Below, piece by piece: positions 1-8,962 of a stretch of 64,000 bases of DNA. The position numbers and the translations under genes are program-made. The first letter of the stretch is position 1, and every line of letters starts with the position of its first letter. Origin of the DNA: Halocynthiibacter sp049608145 (GTDB lineage Bacteria > Pseudomonadota > Alphaproteobacteria > Rhodobacterales > Rhodobacteraceae); contig NZ_JBMYXF010000006.1 of NCBI RefSeq assembly GCF_049608145.1, forward strand, positions 1-64,000, written 5' to 3'. Under the pieces are notes generated by a model. The model did not search any database, was not told the DNA's origin, and saw only the letters and a list, made by a program, of their open reading frames with translations.

Positions 1-38
1 TTCCGGTTTTCCGGTTTTCCGGTTTTCCGGTTTTCCGG
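1..38. repeat. Tandem 8-bp repeat (TTCCGGTT, about 4.75 copies)
   Basis: Seen directly: the unit TTCCGGTT runs without interruption from the first base of the window to about position 38 and may extend beyond the edge. It lies just beyond the 3' end of lolD (which ends at 104 on the minus strand). Such a perfect short repeat can change copy number by slippage. No function is assigned. Confidence 0.85.
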
Positions 39-103
39 TGAAAAATGCGGCGCCACCTACAAGCGTCAAGACCTTCCTTTGCCTCGTCAGAATGATCCGT
101 AAA

Positions 104-787
104 TCACACCTCGGTCAGAACACCGTTCTCCAGACGCACGACACGATCCATCTTGGCAGCCAGTTCATGGTTATGGGTTGCGATCAATGCGGCCATCCCC
201 GTATCACGCGTGATTTCCATCAGCGTTTCAAACATCCGATCAGCCGTTTCCGGATCAAGGTTTCCCGTCGGTTCATCCGCCAACAGCAACTGCGGCGCAT
301 TCGCCATCGCCCGACAGAACGCAACACGCTGCTGTTGCCCACCCGACAACTCGGCAGGACGATGATGCATGCGATCATCAATGCCCACACGTTTCAAAAG
401 CGTCTCTGCCGCTGATTTTGCCTCGCGTTCAGAAATACCATTCACCAGCTGCGGCAACACCACATTCTCAAGCGCGGTAAACTCCGGCAACAAATGATGG
501 AACTGATAGACAAACCCGATCTGCGCCCGGCGTGCAACTGTTCGCTTCCCATCAGATGCTGTACTCAGGGCTTCCCCTTCCAGAAAAACCTCACCACTGG
601 TGGCCTGATCTAGCAATCCCGCCACATGCAAAAGTGTCGATTTTCCCGCCCCGGAAGGCGCGATCAATGCAACCACTTCCCCGCGTTTCAACGTTAGGTC
701 CGCGCCTTTCAGCACCTCTGCTTCATTCACTTTACCCGGGTTATAGGTTTTGCGCACATTGCGCAGTTCAAGCACGTGATCAGTCAT
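104..787 (-). CDS. lolD: LolD-type ABC ATPase (lipoprotein release)
   Basis: A 227-residue ABC ATPase. The Walker A GPSGAGKST-like stretch reads APSGAGKST near residue 44. The signature LSGGQQQR lies near residue 146, and Walker B LLLADEPTGNLD is typical of the LolD/FtsE/MacB group. In this family the ATPase powers LolC/LolE to release outer-membrane lipoproteins from the inner membrane to LolA. It follows the LolC/E permease gene in the same direction and its start overlaps the permease 3' end by 8 bp, so the two are probably translationally coupled. The pairing with a four-TM FtsX-type permease argues for LolD rather than a macrolide or cell-division ATPase. Confidence 0.9.
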   Translation of the reverse strand: MTDHVLELRNVRKTYNPGKVNEAEVLKGADLTLKRGEVVALIAPSGAGKSTLLHVAGLLDQATSGEVFLEGEALSTASDGKRTVARRAQIGFVYQFHHLLPEFTALENVVLPQLVNGISEREAKSAAETLLKRVGIDDRMHHRPAELSGGQQQRVAFCRAMANAPQLLLADEPTGNLDPETADRMFETLMEITRDTGMAALIATHNHELAAKMDRVVRLENGVLTEV

Positions 788-2069
788 TGTGCAAAGCCTC
801 CACTGGGTTCATGCGCGCAGCACGACGGGCCGGAAAAATTGTAATCCCAAAGGACAACGTCAGCGACAAAAGCACGGCTGATAACACGTCCTGCCATTCA
901 AGTTCAGCGGGTAAACGATAGATGCCACGCACCGACGCATCCCAGGCCTGGCCACCAGATGCACCGTTAATAAAGGCCAAAATCGTATCGAAATAGACCG
1001 CGAACAGACATCCCAGAACCACCCCCAGCGCCGTTCCAATCAGTCCCACCAAAGATCCACAGATGAAGAACACCCGCATGACCGATCCTTCAGACAAGCC
1101 CATCGTGCGCAGGATACCAATGTCGCGTGTCTTGTTTTTGACCAGCATCACCAGACCAGAAATGATATTCAGCGAAGCAATCAGAACCAATACACTCATC
1201 AGAACAAACATCACCGTGTCTTCGATCTCCAGCGCATTCAGGAACCCTGAAGAACTGTCCCGCCAAGTCCAGAGCAATGTGCCCTCGCCCCCGGCCGCCA
1301 TCAATGGTAACATCAAGGCGTCAATGGCTTCCGGATCATCCACGAAAACCTCGATCTCATCCGCAACACCTTCACTGTTAAAAAAGCTCTGCGCCTCGGT
1401 GAACGGCATGTAAATCCTTGTTTTATCAATCAGGTAGCGTCCAGATTGAAAGATATGCACAACCTCATAGGTATTGATACGCGGAGAAGTGCCACCAAAC
1501 GGGCTTTTGATACCGTTTGGCGAAATCAGCTTAATGCGATCTCCAACCAAAAGGTTCAGTTCGCGGGCAACTTGAACGCCAATGGACACGCCTTCATCAA
1601 AGCGGGCCAGATCCCCACGCGAGGTTTCCGCATTGGCGATGCGCGGGATCGTCTGAAGATCAACGCCGCGAATGCCATAGACTTCGACGCCCGCGTTATT
1701 ATCGTTGTTATTCGCCATCACCTGGTTGCGTATAAGAGGTGCCGCGCGGACAACTCCCGGCACCTGACTGATGGCAGCTGCACGTTCATCAAAATCAGGT
1801 AACGCGTTGGTCAGAATGCCATTTTCGTTAACTTCGCTTTGCTTATAGACCGTCACATGGGCATTCGCGCCAAGGATCGTATCGACAAATTCGTTGCGGA
1901 ACCCGGTGCGTACAGCCAGCGTGATAATCAGCGCAGCCACCGCCAACATGATGCCAATCAGCGAAATCCAAGTCATCGTACTGACCCCACCTTCGGCCTT
2001 ACGTGCTCTCAGGTAACGCCATGCGATAAGCCATTCAAAACGTGAAAACGGGCGGGTTGATCCGGCCAT
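780..2069 (-). CDS. lolC: LolC/LolE-type lipoprotein-releasing permease
   Basis: About 429 residues. An N-terminal RYLRARK motif before the first membrane segment, a large periplasmic domain, then three C-terminal membrane segments (FtsX/MacB_PCD fold) and the closing ARRAARMNPVEALH motif are typical of LolC/LolE. Alphaproteobacteria usually carry one such permease working as a homodimer with LolD, so C or E cannot be told apart. I chose the start at 2069 because an AGGAG box lies 5 bases upstream; an upstream in-frame start at 2117 would add 16 residues. It forms an operon with lolD, overlapping it by 8 bp. Confidence 0.88.
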   Translation of the reverse strand: MAGSTRPFSRFEWLIAWRYLRARKAEGGVSTMTWISLIGIMLAVAALIITLAVRTGFRNEFVDTILGANAHVTVYKQSEVNENGILTNALPDFDERAAAISQVPGVVRAAPLIRNQVMANNNDNNAGVEVYGIRGVDLQTIPRIANAETSRGDLARFDEGVSIGVQVARELNLLVGDRIKLISPNGIKSPFGGTSPRINTYEVVHIFQSGRYLIDKTRIYMPFTEAQSFFNSEGVADEIEVFVDDPEAIDALMLPLMAAGGEGTLLWTWRDSSSGFLNALEIEDTVMFVLMSVLVLIASLNIISGLVMLVKNKTRDIGILRTMGLSEGSVMRVFFICGSLVGLIGTALGVVLGCLFAVYFDTILAFINGASGGQAWDASVRGIYRLPAELEWQDVLSAVLLSLTLSFGITIFPARRAARMNPVEALHND

Positions 2070-2327
2070 GACTGCTCCTGTCAATGTTAGGGGCAGGCCC
2101 CAGATTATCAGGCACATCCGGTGAATTCATCCGATGCCTGACTGGAAACAGGGATGGCGCAAATCATGCCGTTTTACAAGTCCCCGGGTCACCACTCCGG
2201 CGGAAACCCACCATTAAAAGCAACACAAGGTAACACCATTCAATTGTGGTGTATTTTTGATCTGGATGGTCGCTCTATCGTAAAGCGGGGAAAGTCTGCA
2301 TTCTCAGGCTATCCAACCACCAAGTCT

Positions 2328-2627
2328 TCAACGACCTTCCGGATAGCCAGGAGATGGCTTTGAAGAATATACCACGCCACTCAGCGTACTGCGGCGGGAA
2401 GGCGTTGCCCCTTTTTCCTCAGCCGCCAGTTGGTCAAAGATCGCTTGGGCCCGGGGGTTAATTACAGGTTGCAACGGGGCAGCAGGCATATCTTCGTGAT
2501 GGTTTATCACGGCTTCCGGATGAACAGCTTCCCCGGACACGGAAGGATCAGCCAGTACGGCACCGCTGATCATCATCAAAAAAGCGCCAAAAATAGGGGC
2601 GATATGGTATCTGGGAAATTTCATTTG
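2328..2627 (-). CDS. Small secreted protein of unknown function
   Basis: About 99 residues starting at an ATG 7 bases behind AAAGG. The first 25 residues look like a Sec signal peptide: positively charged start (MKFPRYH), hydrophobic core and cleavage after SGAVLA. The mature part is polar, rich in Pro, Ala, Glu and His, with no recognisable domain. It is single-copy here and not clearly in an operon: lolC lies downstream on the same strand about 260 bp away and a FAD oxidase diverges upstream. The signal peptide and ribosome site support a real gene; function is unknown. The 2070-2327 stretch between it and lolC shows nothing recognisable. Confidence 0.5.
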   Translation of the reverse strand, partial: QMKFPRYHIAPIFGAFLMMISGAVLADPSVSGEAVHPEAVINHHEDMPAAPLQPVINPRAQAIFDQLAAEEKGATPSRRSTLSGVVYSSKPSPGYPEGR

Positions 2628-2852
2628 CAAACCTTTTATACACATGCCGGCATCCGCTATCCCAACCTGGGACACTTTTCATTCTGTGCCTTATCTGGAT
2701 ATTTCTCATGGGAAATTCCACCCTGCGCAAATGCACATTTGCGTGTGCCCCCGTGACATGCATATCTGGCATGCACTCAGCACAACACCCGCGCATGAAT
2801 GCAGGCGAAGAATGCACTTGTATTCTGTCCATTCTTTGTCAAATTCTGAGAT

Positions 2853-3932
2853 ATGAAACAGGATATTCTGATTATTGGCGGCGGAGTAGCCGGCCTGTCC
2901 GCTGCGGCCCACCTTGCCCCCCATGCAACAATCACTTTGCTGGAGGCCGAAAGCGCAACTGGCTATCATACCTCTGGCCGATCTGCTGCCTTATTCGAGG
3001 AACACTATGGTCAAGTCAGCACCATCGCGCTGAACCGCGCCAGCCGCAGTTTTCTTGAAACCCAGGACGGCGGTTTTCTATCGCCACGGGGTTTTATGCT
3101 GGTGGGGATGGAAGGCCAGGACAAAGCCTTTGACGATGACATGGCCGTCATGAACCTGGATGAAATTACCGCCGATCAGGCCTGTTCGATCATCCCCGTA
3201 CTGAACCACGATGTCATCACCCGTTACGGTCACGCCACTGGCGCGCAGGACATCGACACCGACCGACTGATGCAGAGCTATACAAAGATCATGCGCAGCC
3301 ACGGAGGGCAGATCATCACCAATGCCCGTGTCGAAAGCATGTCGCGTACCGATGATCGCTGGCAGGTCATCGCAGGGGGAAACAGTTACACAGCTGATGT
3401 GGTGATCAACGCCGCAGGTGCTTGGGCCAGTCAGATCGCACGCATGGCAGGGGCTCAGGATATCTGCATTCAACCCTACCGCCGGTCCGTGGCTCGCATT
3501 CCTGCCCCTCTCGGTCTTGATGTTTCGGGTTGGCCCATTCTGTTTGGCCCCGGTGAAACTTGGTATGCCAAACCCGATGCTGGCGCTTTGATCATCTCGC
3601 CTGCCGACGAAGATCCGGTCGAACCTCATGACGCCTGGGCCGAAGATATAACCCTGGCCGAAGGTATCGCCAGTTACCAAGAAGTCGTCACCGAAGACGT
3701 CACCCGAGTAACGTCAAACTGGGCAGGCCTGCGCAGTTTTGCACCAGATCGTAATCTGGTGTTGGGGTTTGACAGCCTAGCCCCAGGATTCTTTTGGTGC
3801 GCGGGCCAAGGCGGATATGGAATGCAAAGCTCGCCCGCTACGGGACAACTGGTTGCCGACCTGATTATCGGACACCCCCCGGAAATCGATGCGGAAATCA
3901 TCAGCAGGATTTCCCCTGCTCGCTTCGACTGA
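2853..3932 (+). CDS. FAD-dependent D-amino-acid dehydrogenase-like oxidoreductase (DauA-like)
   Basis: A 359-residue DAO-family flavoprotein. The N-terminal ADP-binding motif IIGGGVAGLSAA is at residues 6-17, followed by a GYHTSGRSAALF motif near residue 37 that resembles the FAD-loop of D-arginine dehydrogenase DauA. The C-terminal GQGGYGMQSSPATGQ stretch is the second FAD-contact region of the family. Such enzymes oxidise D-amino acids or related amines to imino acids and pass electrons to a quinone or oxygen. The substrate cannot be read from sequence. It is convergent with metF, ending 8 bp before its end, and is otherwise alone. Confidence 0.75.
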   Translation: MKQDILIIGGGVAGLSAAAHLAPHATITLLEAESATGYHTSGRSAALFEEHYGQVSTIALNRASRSFLETQDGGFLSPRGFMLVGMEGQDKAFDDDMAVMNLDEITADQACSIIPVLNHDVITRYGHATGAQDIDTDRLMQSYTKIMRSHGGQIITNARVESMSRTDDRWQVIAGGNSYTADVVINAAGAWASQIARMAGAQDICIQPYRRSVARIPAPLGLDVSGWPILFGPGETWYAKPDAGALIISPADEDPVEPHDAWAEDITLAEGIASYQEVVTEDVTRVTSNWAGLRSFAPDRNLVLGFDSLAPGFFWCAGQGGYGMQSSPATGQLVADLIIGHPPEIDAEIISRISPARFD

Positions 3933-3939
3933 AGTGCCT

Positions 3940-4806
3940 TTAAGCAACATTCTGCAGGCTGACGTGCGGTTCAATCCCCAACGCACGGCAGGTATCACGT
4001 GTTAAATTTGGCGTGTTCAACGTATAGAAATGCAGATCGTTCACACCACCATCCAACAAATCTGAACACAGTTCGCTACATTGGGCTAGTGCCAGAAGTT
4101 CGTGACAATCATCCCGCGCCGCATTGTCAAAGGCATGGGCAATATCCGCAGGAATAATCGTGCCACAGCCCTGGGCAAATTTACGCGCGCCCTGCCAGTT
4201 CTCAATCGGCAAAATGCCGGGGATAATGCGATCGCCATCAATTCCCGCGGCCTGACAGGCATCACGGAACCGGAAAAATGTATCCGCCTCAAAAAAGAAC
4301 TGGGTGATGGCGCTGGTGGCACCGGCTTCAAACTTGCGTTTCAGCCACGAAATATTCTGTGCCATGTCAACACTTTCAGGATGCGTTTCGGGATAAGCCC
4401 CCACCCGGATATTGAATTCCCCTGCGCCAGATAACCCTTCGATCAGCTCAACCGAACTGGCAAAACCATCATCCCGCGCCTCAAAAGCACCGCCCCCCGG
4501 CATATCGCCACGCAAAGCAACCAGATCACGTACACCGGCTTTCGCATATGTCCGGGCGATGGCCAGAGTTTCCGCCCGGCTGGCCTCTACACAGGTTAGG
4601 TGGGCCGCCACGTCCAGCCCCGTTGTTTTGCCAATGGTCGTCACCGCTTCATGTGTCAGTTTACGGGTTGTGCCCCCCGCACCATAAGTCACAGACACAA
4701 AACCGGGATCAAAAGGTGCCAATGCCTGCACGGTATCCCAAAGCCGGAAAGACGCTGCGAGAGATTTCGGCGGGAAGAATTCAAATGAAATATTCGGGCG
4801 GGTCAT
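3940..4806 (-). CDS. metF: Methylenetetrahydrofolate reductase
   Basis: A 288-residue protein beginning with the family hallmark ISFEFFPPKS. The FVSVTYGAGGTTR region is near residue 40, followed by a TIM-barrel pattern with LTCVEASR, LRGD and TQFFFE motifs (folate and FAD site). It reduces 5,10-methylene-THF to 5-methyl-THF, the methyl donor for methionine synthesis. The start at 4806 was chosen because homology begins there and AAGGA lies 9 bases upstream; a longer in-frame extension to 4908 runs through the control region. It is divergent from metR, with a MetR-type dyad between them, which suggests MetR activation as in enterobacteria. Confidence 0.92.
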   Translation of the reverse strand: MTRPNISFEFFPPKSLAASFRLWDTVQALAPFDPGFVSVTYGAGGTTRKLTHEAVTTIGKTTGLDVAAHLTCVEASRAETLAIARTYAKAGVRDLVALRGDMPGGGAFEARDDGFASSVELIEGLSGAGEFNIRVGAYPETHPESVDMAQNISWLKRKFEAGATSAITQFFFEADTFFRFRDACQAAGIDGDRIIPGILPIENWQGARKFAQGCGTIIPADIAHAFDNAARDDCHELLALAQCSELCSDLLDGGVNDLHFYTLNTPNLTRDTCRALGIEPHVSLQNVA

Positions 4807-4867
4807 CGTCACGGCATCCTTACGCAGCTTGTTTTCGGTTGGGTCCTGAATTACAGACTTGCTATAA

Positions 4868-4880
4868 TGAAACAATTTCA
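4868..4880. promoter_or_regulatory. Candidate MetR box between metF and metR
   Basis: The sequence TGAA-N5-TTCA is an exact match to the enterobacterial MetR recognition dyad (TGAANNNNNTTCA). It lies in the 107-bp divergent control region, 62 bp from the chosen metF start and 34 bp from the metR start. Match seen; binding inferred. Confidence 0.7.
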
Positions 4881-4913
4881 TAATTCTAAAGATCAATATG
4901 AGGATCATTTGAA

Positions 4914-5828
4914 TTGCACATCGAACTACGCCATCTGCGCACCATAAAAGCCATTCATGAATCCGGCGGCCTGGCCAGGGCGGCGGGGGTGATGAACATC
5001 ACCCAAAGCGCGCTTTCCCACCAGATAAAAGGGTTGGAAGATCAGGTGGGAGTTGAACTTTTTGTCAGGCGATCCAAACCTTTACGCCTGTCTTCGGCTG
5101 GTTTTCGTCTGCTGCGTCTTGCAGAAAAGATCCTGCCAGAAATTGCCGCTATGGAAGAAGAATTTATGGGGCTGCACACCGGCCGTCACGGGCGTCTGCA
5201 CATCGCCATTGAATGCCATGCTTGTTTCGAATGGTTGCTTCCGGTTTTGGAAGAATTTCGCAAAGCCTGGCCAGATGTGGACGTTGATATTCGCCCAGGC
5301 TTGGCTTTTGACGCCCTCCCTGCCCTGACGCGCGAAGAGGTGGATCTGGTCATTTCGTCCGATCCAGAAAAGATTTCCGGCGTCGAATTTAAGCCTTTGT
5401 TTGACTATGAGCCGCTCCTAGTAGCCTCAGCCAATCATCCGCTGGGCGAAAAGCCCTGGGTCGAAGCCACCGATTTGCGCGATGAAACCCTTCTGACCTA
5501 CCCTGTGGACCGCACCCGCCTGGACATATTCACCGAACTGCTGACCCCGGCCCGGGTCGAACCCAAAGCAACGCGTAAAGTGGAACTGACCGCAGTGATG
5601 TTATTGCTGGTTGCGTCCGGGCGCGGCGTCGCTGTGTTGCCGGATTGGGTGTTGCGCGAAATACGTTATGACAGCGATTACATCACCCGTTCCCTGACCG
5701 AAACCGGCCTGACCAAACGTCTGTATGCCGCCGTCAGATCCGATGACGCAGCCCAACCTTTTATGGCACATCTGATCCGGTTGGCCCGCACGGAACCCGT
5801 AAAATTACAACGCGGCATGGAAGAATAA
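4914..5828 (+). CDS. metR: LysR-family transcriptional regulator, MetR-like
   Basis: A 304-residue LysR protein that aligns by eye with enterobacterial MetR over its whole length. The N-terminal winged HTH carries TQSALSHQIKGLE near residue 30, then LFVRRSKPLRL. The effector domain shows IAIECHACFEWLLP near residue 97, the MetR counterpart of IAIECHSC. MetR senses homocysteine and controls metF, metE and metH. The start is TTG at 4914, behind an AGGA about 9 bases upstream; no better ATG exists nearby. It is divergent from metF with a MetR-type box between them, which supports the specific name over a generic LysR call. Confidence 0.85.
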   Translation: MHIELRHLRTIKAIHESGGLARAAGVMNITQSALSHQIKGLEDQVGVELFVRRSKPLRLSSAGFRLLRLAEKILPEIAAMEEEFMGLHTGRHGRLHIAIECHACFEWLLPVLEEFRKAWPDVDVDIRPGLAFDALPALTREEVDLVISSDPEKISGVEFKPLFDYEPLLVASANHPLGEKPWVEATDLRDETLLTYPVDRTRLDIFTELLTPARVEPKATRKVELTAVMLLLVASGRGVAVLPDWVLREIRYDSDYITRSLTETGLTKRLYAAVRSDDAAQPFMAHLIRLARTEPVKLQRGMEE

Positions 5829-5855
5829 GCGCCCCGGACACACCGATAGGCCACA

Positions 5856-7145
5856 TCATCCGCGGCTAAAGCGTTCCCGGATTTTGTGGCTGAAATTGGA
5901 CGCTGCGCAGATAGTATCCGCGGCCAATGGCCCAAAAACACTGCCGTTCCAACACAGATCAAAGGGCGCAAATAATTCATGCCGTTTGCCATTTTCGGCA
6001 ATGGCCTCTGCAACAACGCGCCCAATGGCTGGCCCCGTATTTAGCCCATGCCCGCCCAGCCCAGTGGCTGCCCAGATATTCGGCTTCACCTGCTGCACAT
6101 ACGGCATTTTATGGCGCGCATAGCCCATCAACCCGGTCCAGGCGACCTCTACGTCAACATCTTCCAGCTGTGGAAAGACCTCCAGCACTCGGTTCTTCAT
6201 CAGCGCCGCAAGATCTGGCGGCGATTTCGCAAGACCAGACATGCCACCGCCCCACAGCAATTCGCCTGTCGGTGTCACACGAAAATAGTCACAGGACAGG
6301 CGCGTGTCCGCCACCGCAGCGGATGTATTCATCAATCCATCCAGACGCCCCCCAAGGTTTTTCGTGCTGATCACATAGGTCGCGATTGGCAATAGGCTGT
6401 TGTAAAGCCGACCAAATTCTTTCCCACTGTAACCACTCCCGCACATCACAACATGTTTGGATTTCACGCTGCCTTCGGTGGTTCGGGTAATCTTTTCGGC
6501 GCCGTCATGATCCATGAAAATCATCTCAGACATTTCAAACAGCTGCCCACCGTTTTTCACGATATGCTGCGCAAGTCCCTTACAATAGTTCAACGGATGA
6601 ATATGGTAGCTTTCCGGATCAAAGTAGCCATCAAAAAATCGATCGGAATTCACCAGTTTCCGCAACTCCGCTGTTGGCAGGTATTCCTTTTCATGCCCAA
6701 ACTGCATGCGCGCCGATCTGACCGTTTCCTGCATCCCTTTCGCATCCGGGTATCGTGACGCAGACACACGCCCAGGCACAGGATCCACCCCGGCAAGCGC
6801 CAGGTCACGGGTGTTGTCGATAACGGTTTTCACGCCTTCACGGGACAAATCATAAAGCGCACGCCCGGCGGCCTCTCCGCCGCGAAACAACGTGCTGTCT
6901 GGTCCCGCCCAGCCTGCTGACAGAATGCCGCCATTGCGTCCACTTGCGCCCCAAGCAATGCGACTCTTTTCCAGCAGGGCCACGCTAAGTCCGCGCTGCG
7001 TCAGCTCCCAGGCGGTGCTGATCCCGGCAATCCCTCCGCCAATAATGCAGACATCTGCCTCGACTTCTCCCTTTAGGGGCGCATAGCCGGATGTGTCTTT
7101 CAGACTGCGGGTATAATAACTGTCGATATATCCAGATGTTGTCAT
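5856..7145 (-). CDS. FAD-dependent oxidoreductase, gamma-glutamylputrescine oxidase (PuuB)-like
   Basis: A 429-residue DAO-family flavoprotein. Its N-terminus has a YYTRS stretch followed by a dinucleotide motif CIIGGGIAGISTA near residue 33 and WGASGRNGG near residue 67, the pattern of PuuB/OrdL-type amine oxidases. The C-terminal ATGLGGHGLNTGPAIG is the second FAD motif. Such enzymes oxidise N-substituted amines or amino acids. The start at 7145 follows GGGGGG closely, so I preferred it to 7196. It lies on the same strand behind a peptide-type ABC transporter but past that operon's terminator, so a shared substrate (an amine or gamma-glutamyl compound) is an inference. Confidence 0.72.
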   Translation of the reverse strand: MTTSGYIDSYYTRSLKDTSGYAPLKGEVEADVCIIGGGIAGISTAWELTQRGLSVALLEKSRIAWGASGRNGGILSAGWAGPDSTLFRGGEAAGRALYDLSREGVKTVIDNTRDLALAGVDPVPGRVSASRYPDAKGMQETVRSARMQFGHEKEYLPTAELRKLVNSDRFFDGYFDPESYHIHPLNYCKGLAQHIVKNGGQLFEMSEMIFMDHDGAEKITRTTEGSVKSKHVVMCGSGYSGKEFGRLYNSLLPIATYVISTKNLGGRLDGLMNTSAAVADTRLSCDYFRVTPTGELLWGGGMSGLAKSPPDLAALMKNRVLEVFPQLEDVDVEVAWTGLMGYARHKMPYVQQVKPNIWAATGLGGHGLNTGPAIGRVVAEAIAENGKRHELFAPFDLCWNGSVFGPLAADTICAASNFSHKIRERFSRG

Positions 7146-7268
7146 GATTTCCCCCCGAATTTCGGGAAGCTTGGCATGAATGACCATGAACTGCATCTGA
7201 AATCAGCTCATGAATAGATGCAATTTTCGCCGACAGACCTGCGGTTTTCTCAGGCGACAGCATCTGCA

Positions 7269-7303
7269 TCAAAAGGCCTGCGAAAAATCTTCCCGCAGGC
7301 CTT
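7269..7303 (-). terminator. Rho-independent terminator of the ABC transporter operon
   Basis: On the minus strand AAGGCCTGCG pairs perfectly with CGCAGGCCTT across an 11-base loop, and the stem is followed by a short T run. It starts 5 bp after the stop codon of the ATPase gene and also separates that gene from the flavoprotein downstream. Confidence 0.8.
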
Positions 7304-7308
7304 AAGTT

Positions 7309-8949
7309 TTAGGACGCCGCGTCGCGACTTTCGGCAAGTTTTGTCAGCCAATCCGGGTCCATTTCCGGCACGGATGACAACAGCAGTTCGGTGTATTCAG
7401 GATAAGGCGCGGTCATGATTTCGTCCTTTGGCCCTTGTTCCACCACTTCGCCCATATACATCACGACGATCTCGTCCGAGATTGCCTCAACCGTGGCAAT
7501 GTCATGGGTGATGAACAGATAAGTGATGCCGTGCTTTTCCTGCAGCTTCATCAGCAGTTTCAGGATGCCTTCCTGCACGATTTGGTCCAAGGCTGATGTC
7601 ACCTCATCGCAGATAATCACTTCTGGTTCGGCGGCCAGTGCGCGCGCAATACAGATGCGTTGTTTCTGGCCCCCGGACATTTCAGACGGCAGACGATCGT
7701 AAAAGCTTTCATCAAGCTCGATCATCTCAAGCAATTCCAAAACGCGTGCTTCTTTTTCACGGCCAGACAACCCGTGATAGAACTCTAACGGGCGTCCGAT
7801 GATTTCACCCACGGTCTGACGCGGGTTCATCGCCGTATCAGCCATCTGATAAATCATCTGAATCTTGCGCAGCTGGTCTTTGGAACGGCCTTTCAATTCA
7901 GGCGGCAAAGCTTCGCCGTTGAACATCACCTGCCCAGTCATAGGCGGCAGAAGGCCCGTGATCACACGCGCGGTTGTGGATTTACCGGACCCGGATTCCC
8001 CCACAATCGACACCGTCCGCCCACGTGGGACTTTGATGTTCACATCATGCAGAACCTTCAGGCCACGCCCGTAAGCCGCATCAACCCCATCAATGGAAAG
8101 CACAATATCATCAGAAGGTTGCGCTTCTTTATGCAAGGCACGCACCGACCAAAGAGACTTGGTGTAATCCTCTTTCGGGGCAGTCAGCATTTCGCGCGCC
8201 GGAGATTCTTCTACCTCTTTGCCGTAACGCAGTACTTTGATCGTATCCGCCATCTGCGCCACAACGGCGAGGTCATGGGTGATATAAATCGCAGCTGTGT
8301 TGAACTCTTCCACGATCTTGCGCATGGACAGAAGAACTTCGACCTGGGTCGTCACGTCAAGCGCGGTGGTCGGTTCGTCAAAGACGATCAGATCCGGGCG
8401 CGGTGACATGGCCATGGCGGTCATCACACGTTGCAGCTGCCCACCGGACACCTGGTGCGGATATCGTTCCCCAATGGTTTCAGGGAAAGGCAGCGTCAGC
8501 GCAGAATACAATTCGCGCGCATCATCTTTCGCTGCCGCATCAGCTTGTAAACCATGGGTCACAGTCGCTTCGACCGTCTGATCAATCAGGCGGTGTGCCG
8601 GGTTGAAAGACGCCGCCGCAGATTGCGCGACATAGGCCACTCGAGATCCCCAAAGGGCGCGTTTTTCCGTGTCTGACGCCTTCACAAGGTCGATCCCATC
8701 AAACATGATGGAACCGCTGGTGATCCGGCAGCCCGGCTGGGTGAACCCCATACCCGACAAGCCAAGTGTTGACTTGCCCGCACCGGATTCCCCAATCAGG
8801 CCAAGAACTTCACCCCGGCGAAGGGTCAGATCAACGCCTTTGATGATCGGATTCCATTTTTCGTCTGACCAGCCTTCAATGCGAATGTCACGCATTTCAA
8901 GAAGGACATCACCGGCCTTACCGGCGTTTTGCTTGTTATCGTTGCTCAT
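7309..8949 (-). CDS. Peptide/opine-type ABC transporter, fused double ATPase (DppD-DppF)
   Basis: A 546-residue protein holding two complete ABC ATPase domains. The first has GESGAGKST near residue 57 and VSGGQLQRVM near 168; the second has GESGSGKST near 319 and MSGGQKQRICIARAL near 425. Each domain has its Walker B aspartate-glutamate (VFDEPTTALD, ICDEVTSALD). This is the fused layout of GsiA/YejF-type importers of peptides, glutathione or related solutes. In the second domain the D-loop region reads ICDEVTSALD, with Val where most have Pro, a common variant. It follows two permease genes, 13 bp after the nearer one, and ends at a strong terminator. Confidence 0.88.
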   Translation of the reverse strand: MSNDNKQNAGKAGDVLLEMRDIRIEGWSDEKWNPIIKGVDLTLRRGEVLGLIGESGAGKSTLGLSGMGFTQPGCRITSGSIMFDGIDLVKASDTEKRALWGSRVAYVAQSAAASFNPAHRLIDQTVEATVTHGLQADAAAKDDARELYSALTLPFPETIGERYPHQVSGGQLQRVMTAMAMSPRPDLIVFDEPTTALDVTTQVEVLLSMRKIVEEFNTAAIYITHDLAVVAQMADTIKVLRYGKEVEESPAREMLTAPKEDYTKSLWSVRALHKEAQPSDDIVLSIDGVDAAYGRGLKVLHDVNIKVPRGRTVSIVGESGSGKSTTARVITGLLPPMTGQVMFNGEALPPELKGRSKDQLRKIQMIYQMADTAMNPRQTVGEIIGRPLEFYHGLSGREKEARVLELLEMIELDESFYDRLPSEMSGGQKQRICIARALAAEPEVIICDEVTSALDQIVQEGILKLLMKLQEKHGITYLFITHDIATVEAISDEIVVMYMGEVVEQGPKDEIMTAPYPEYTELLLSSVPEMDPDWLTKLAESRDAAS

Positions 8950-8962
8950 GTTTTGTCCTTCC

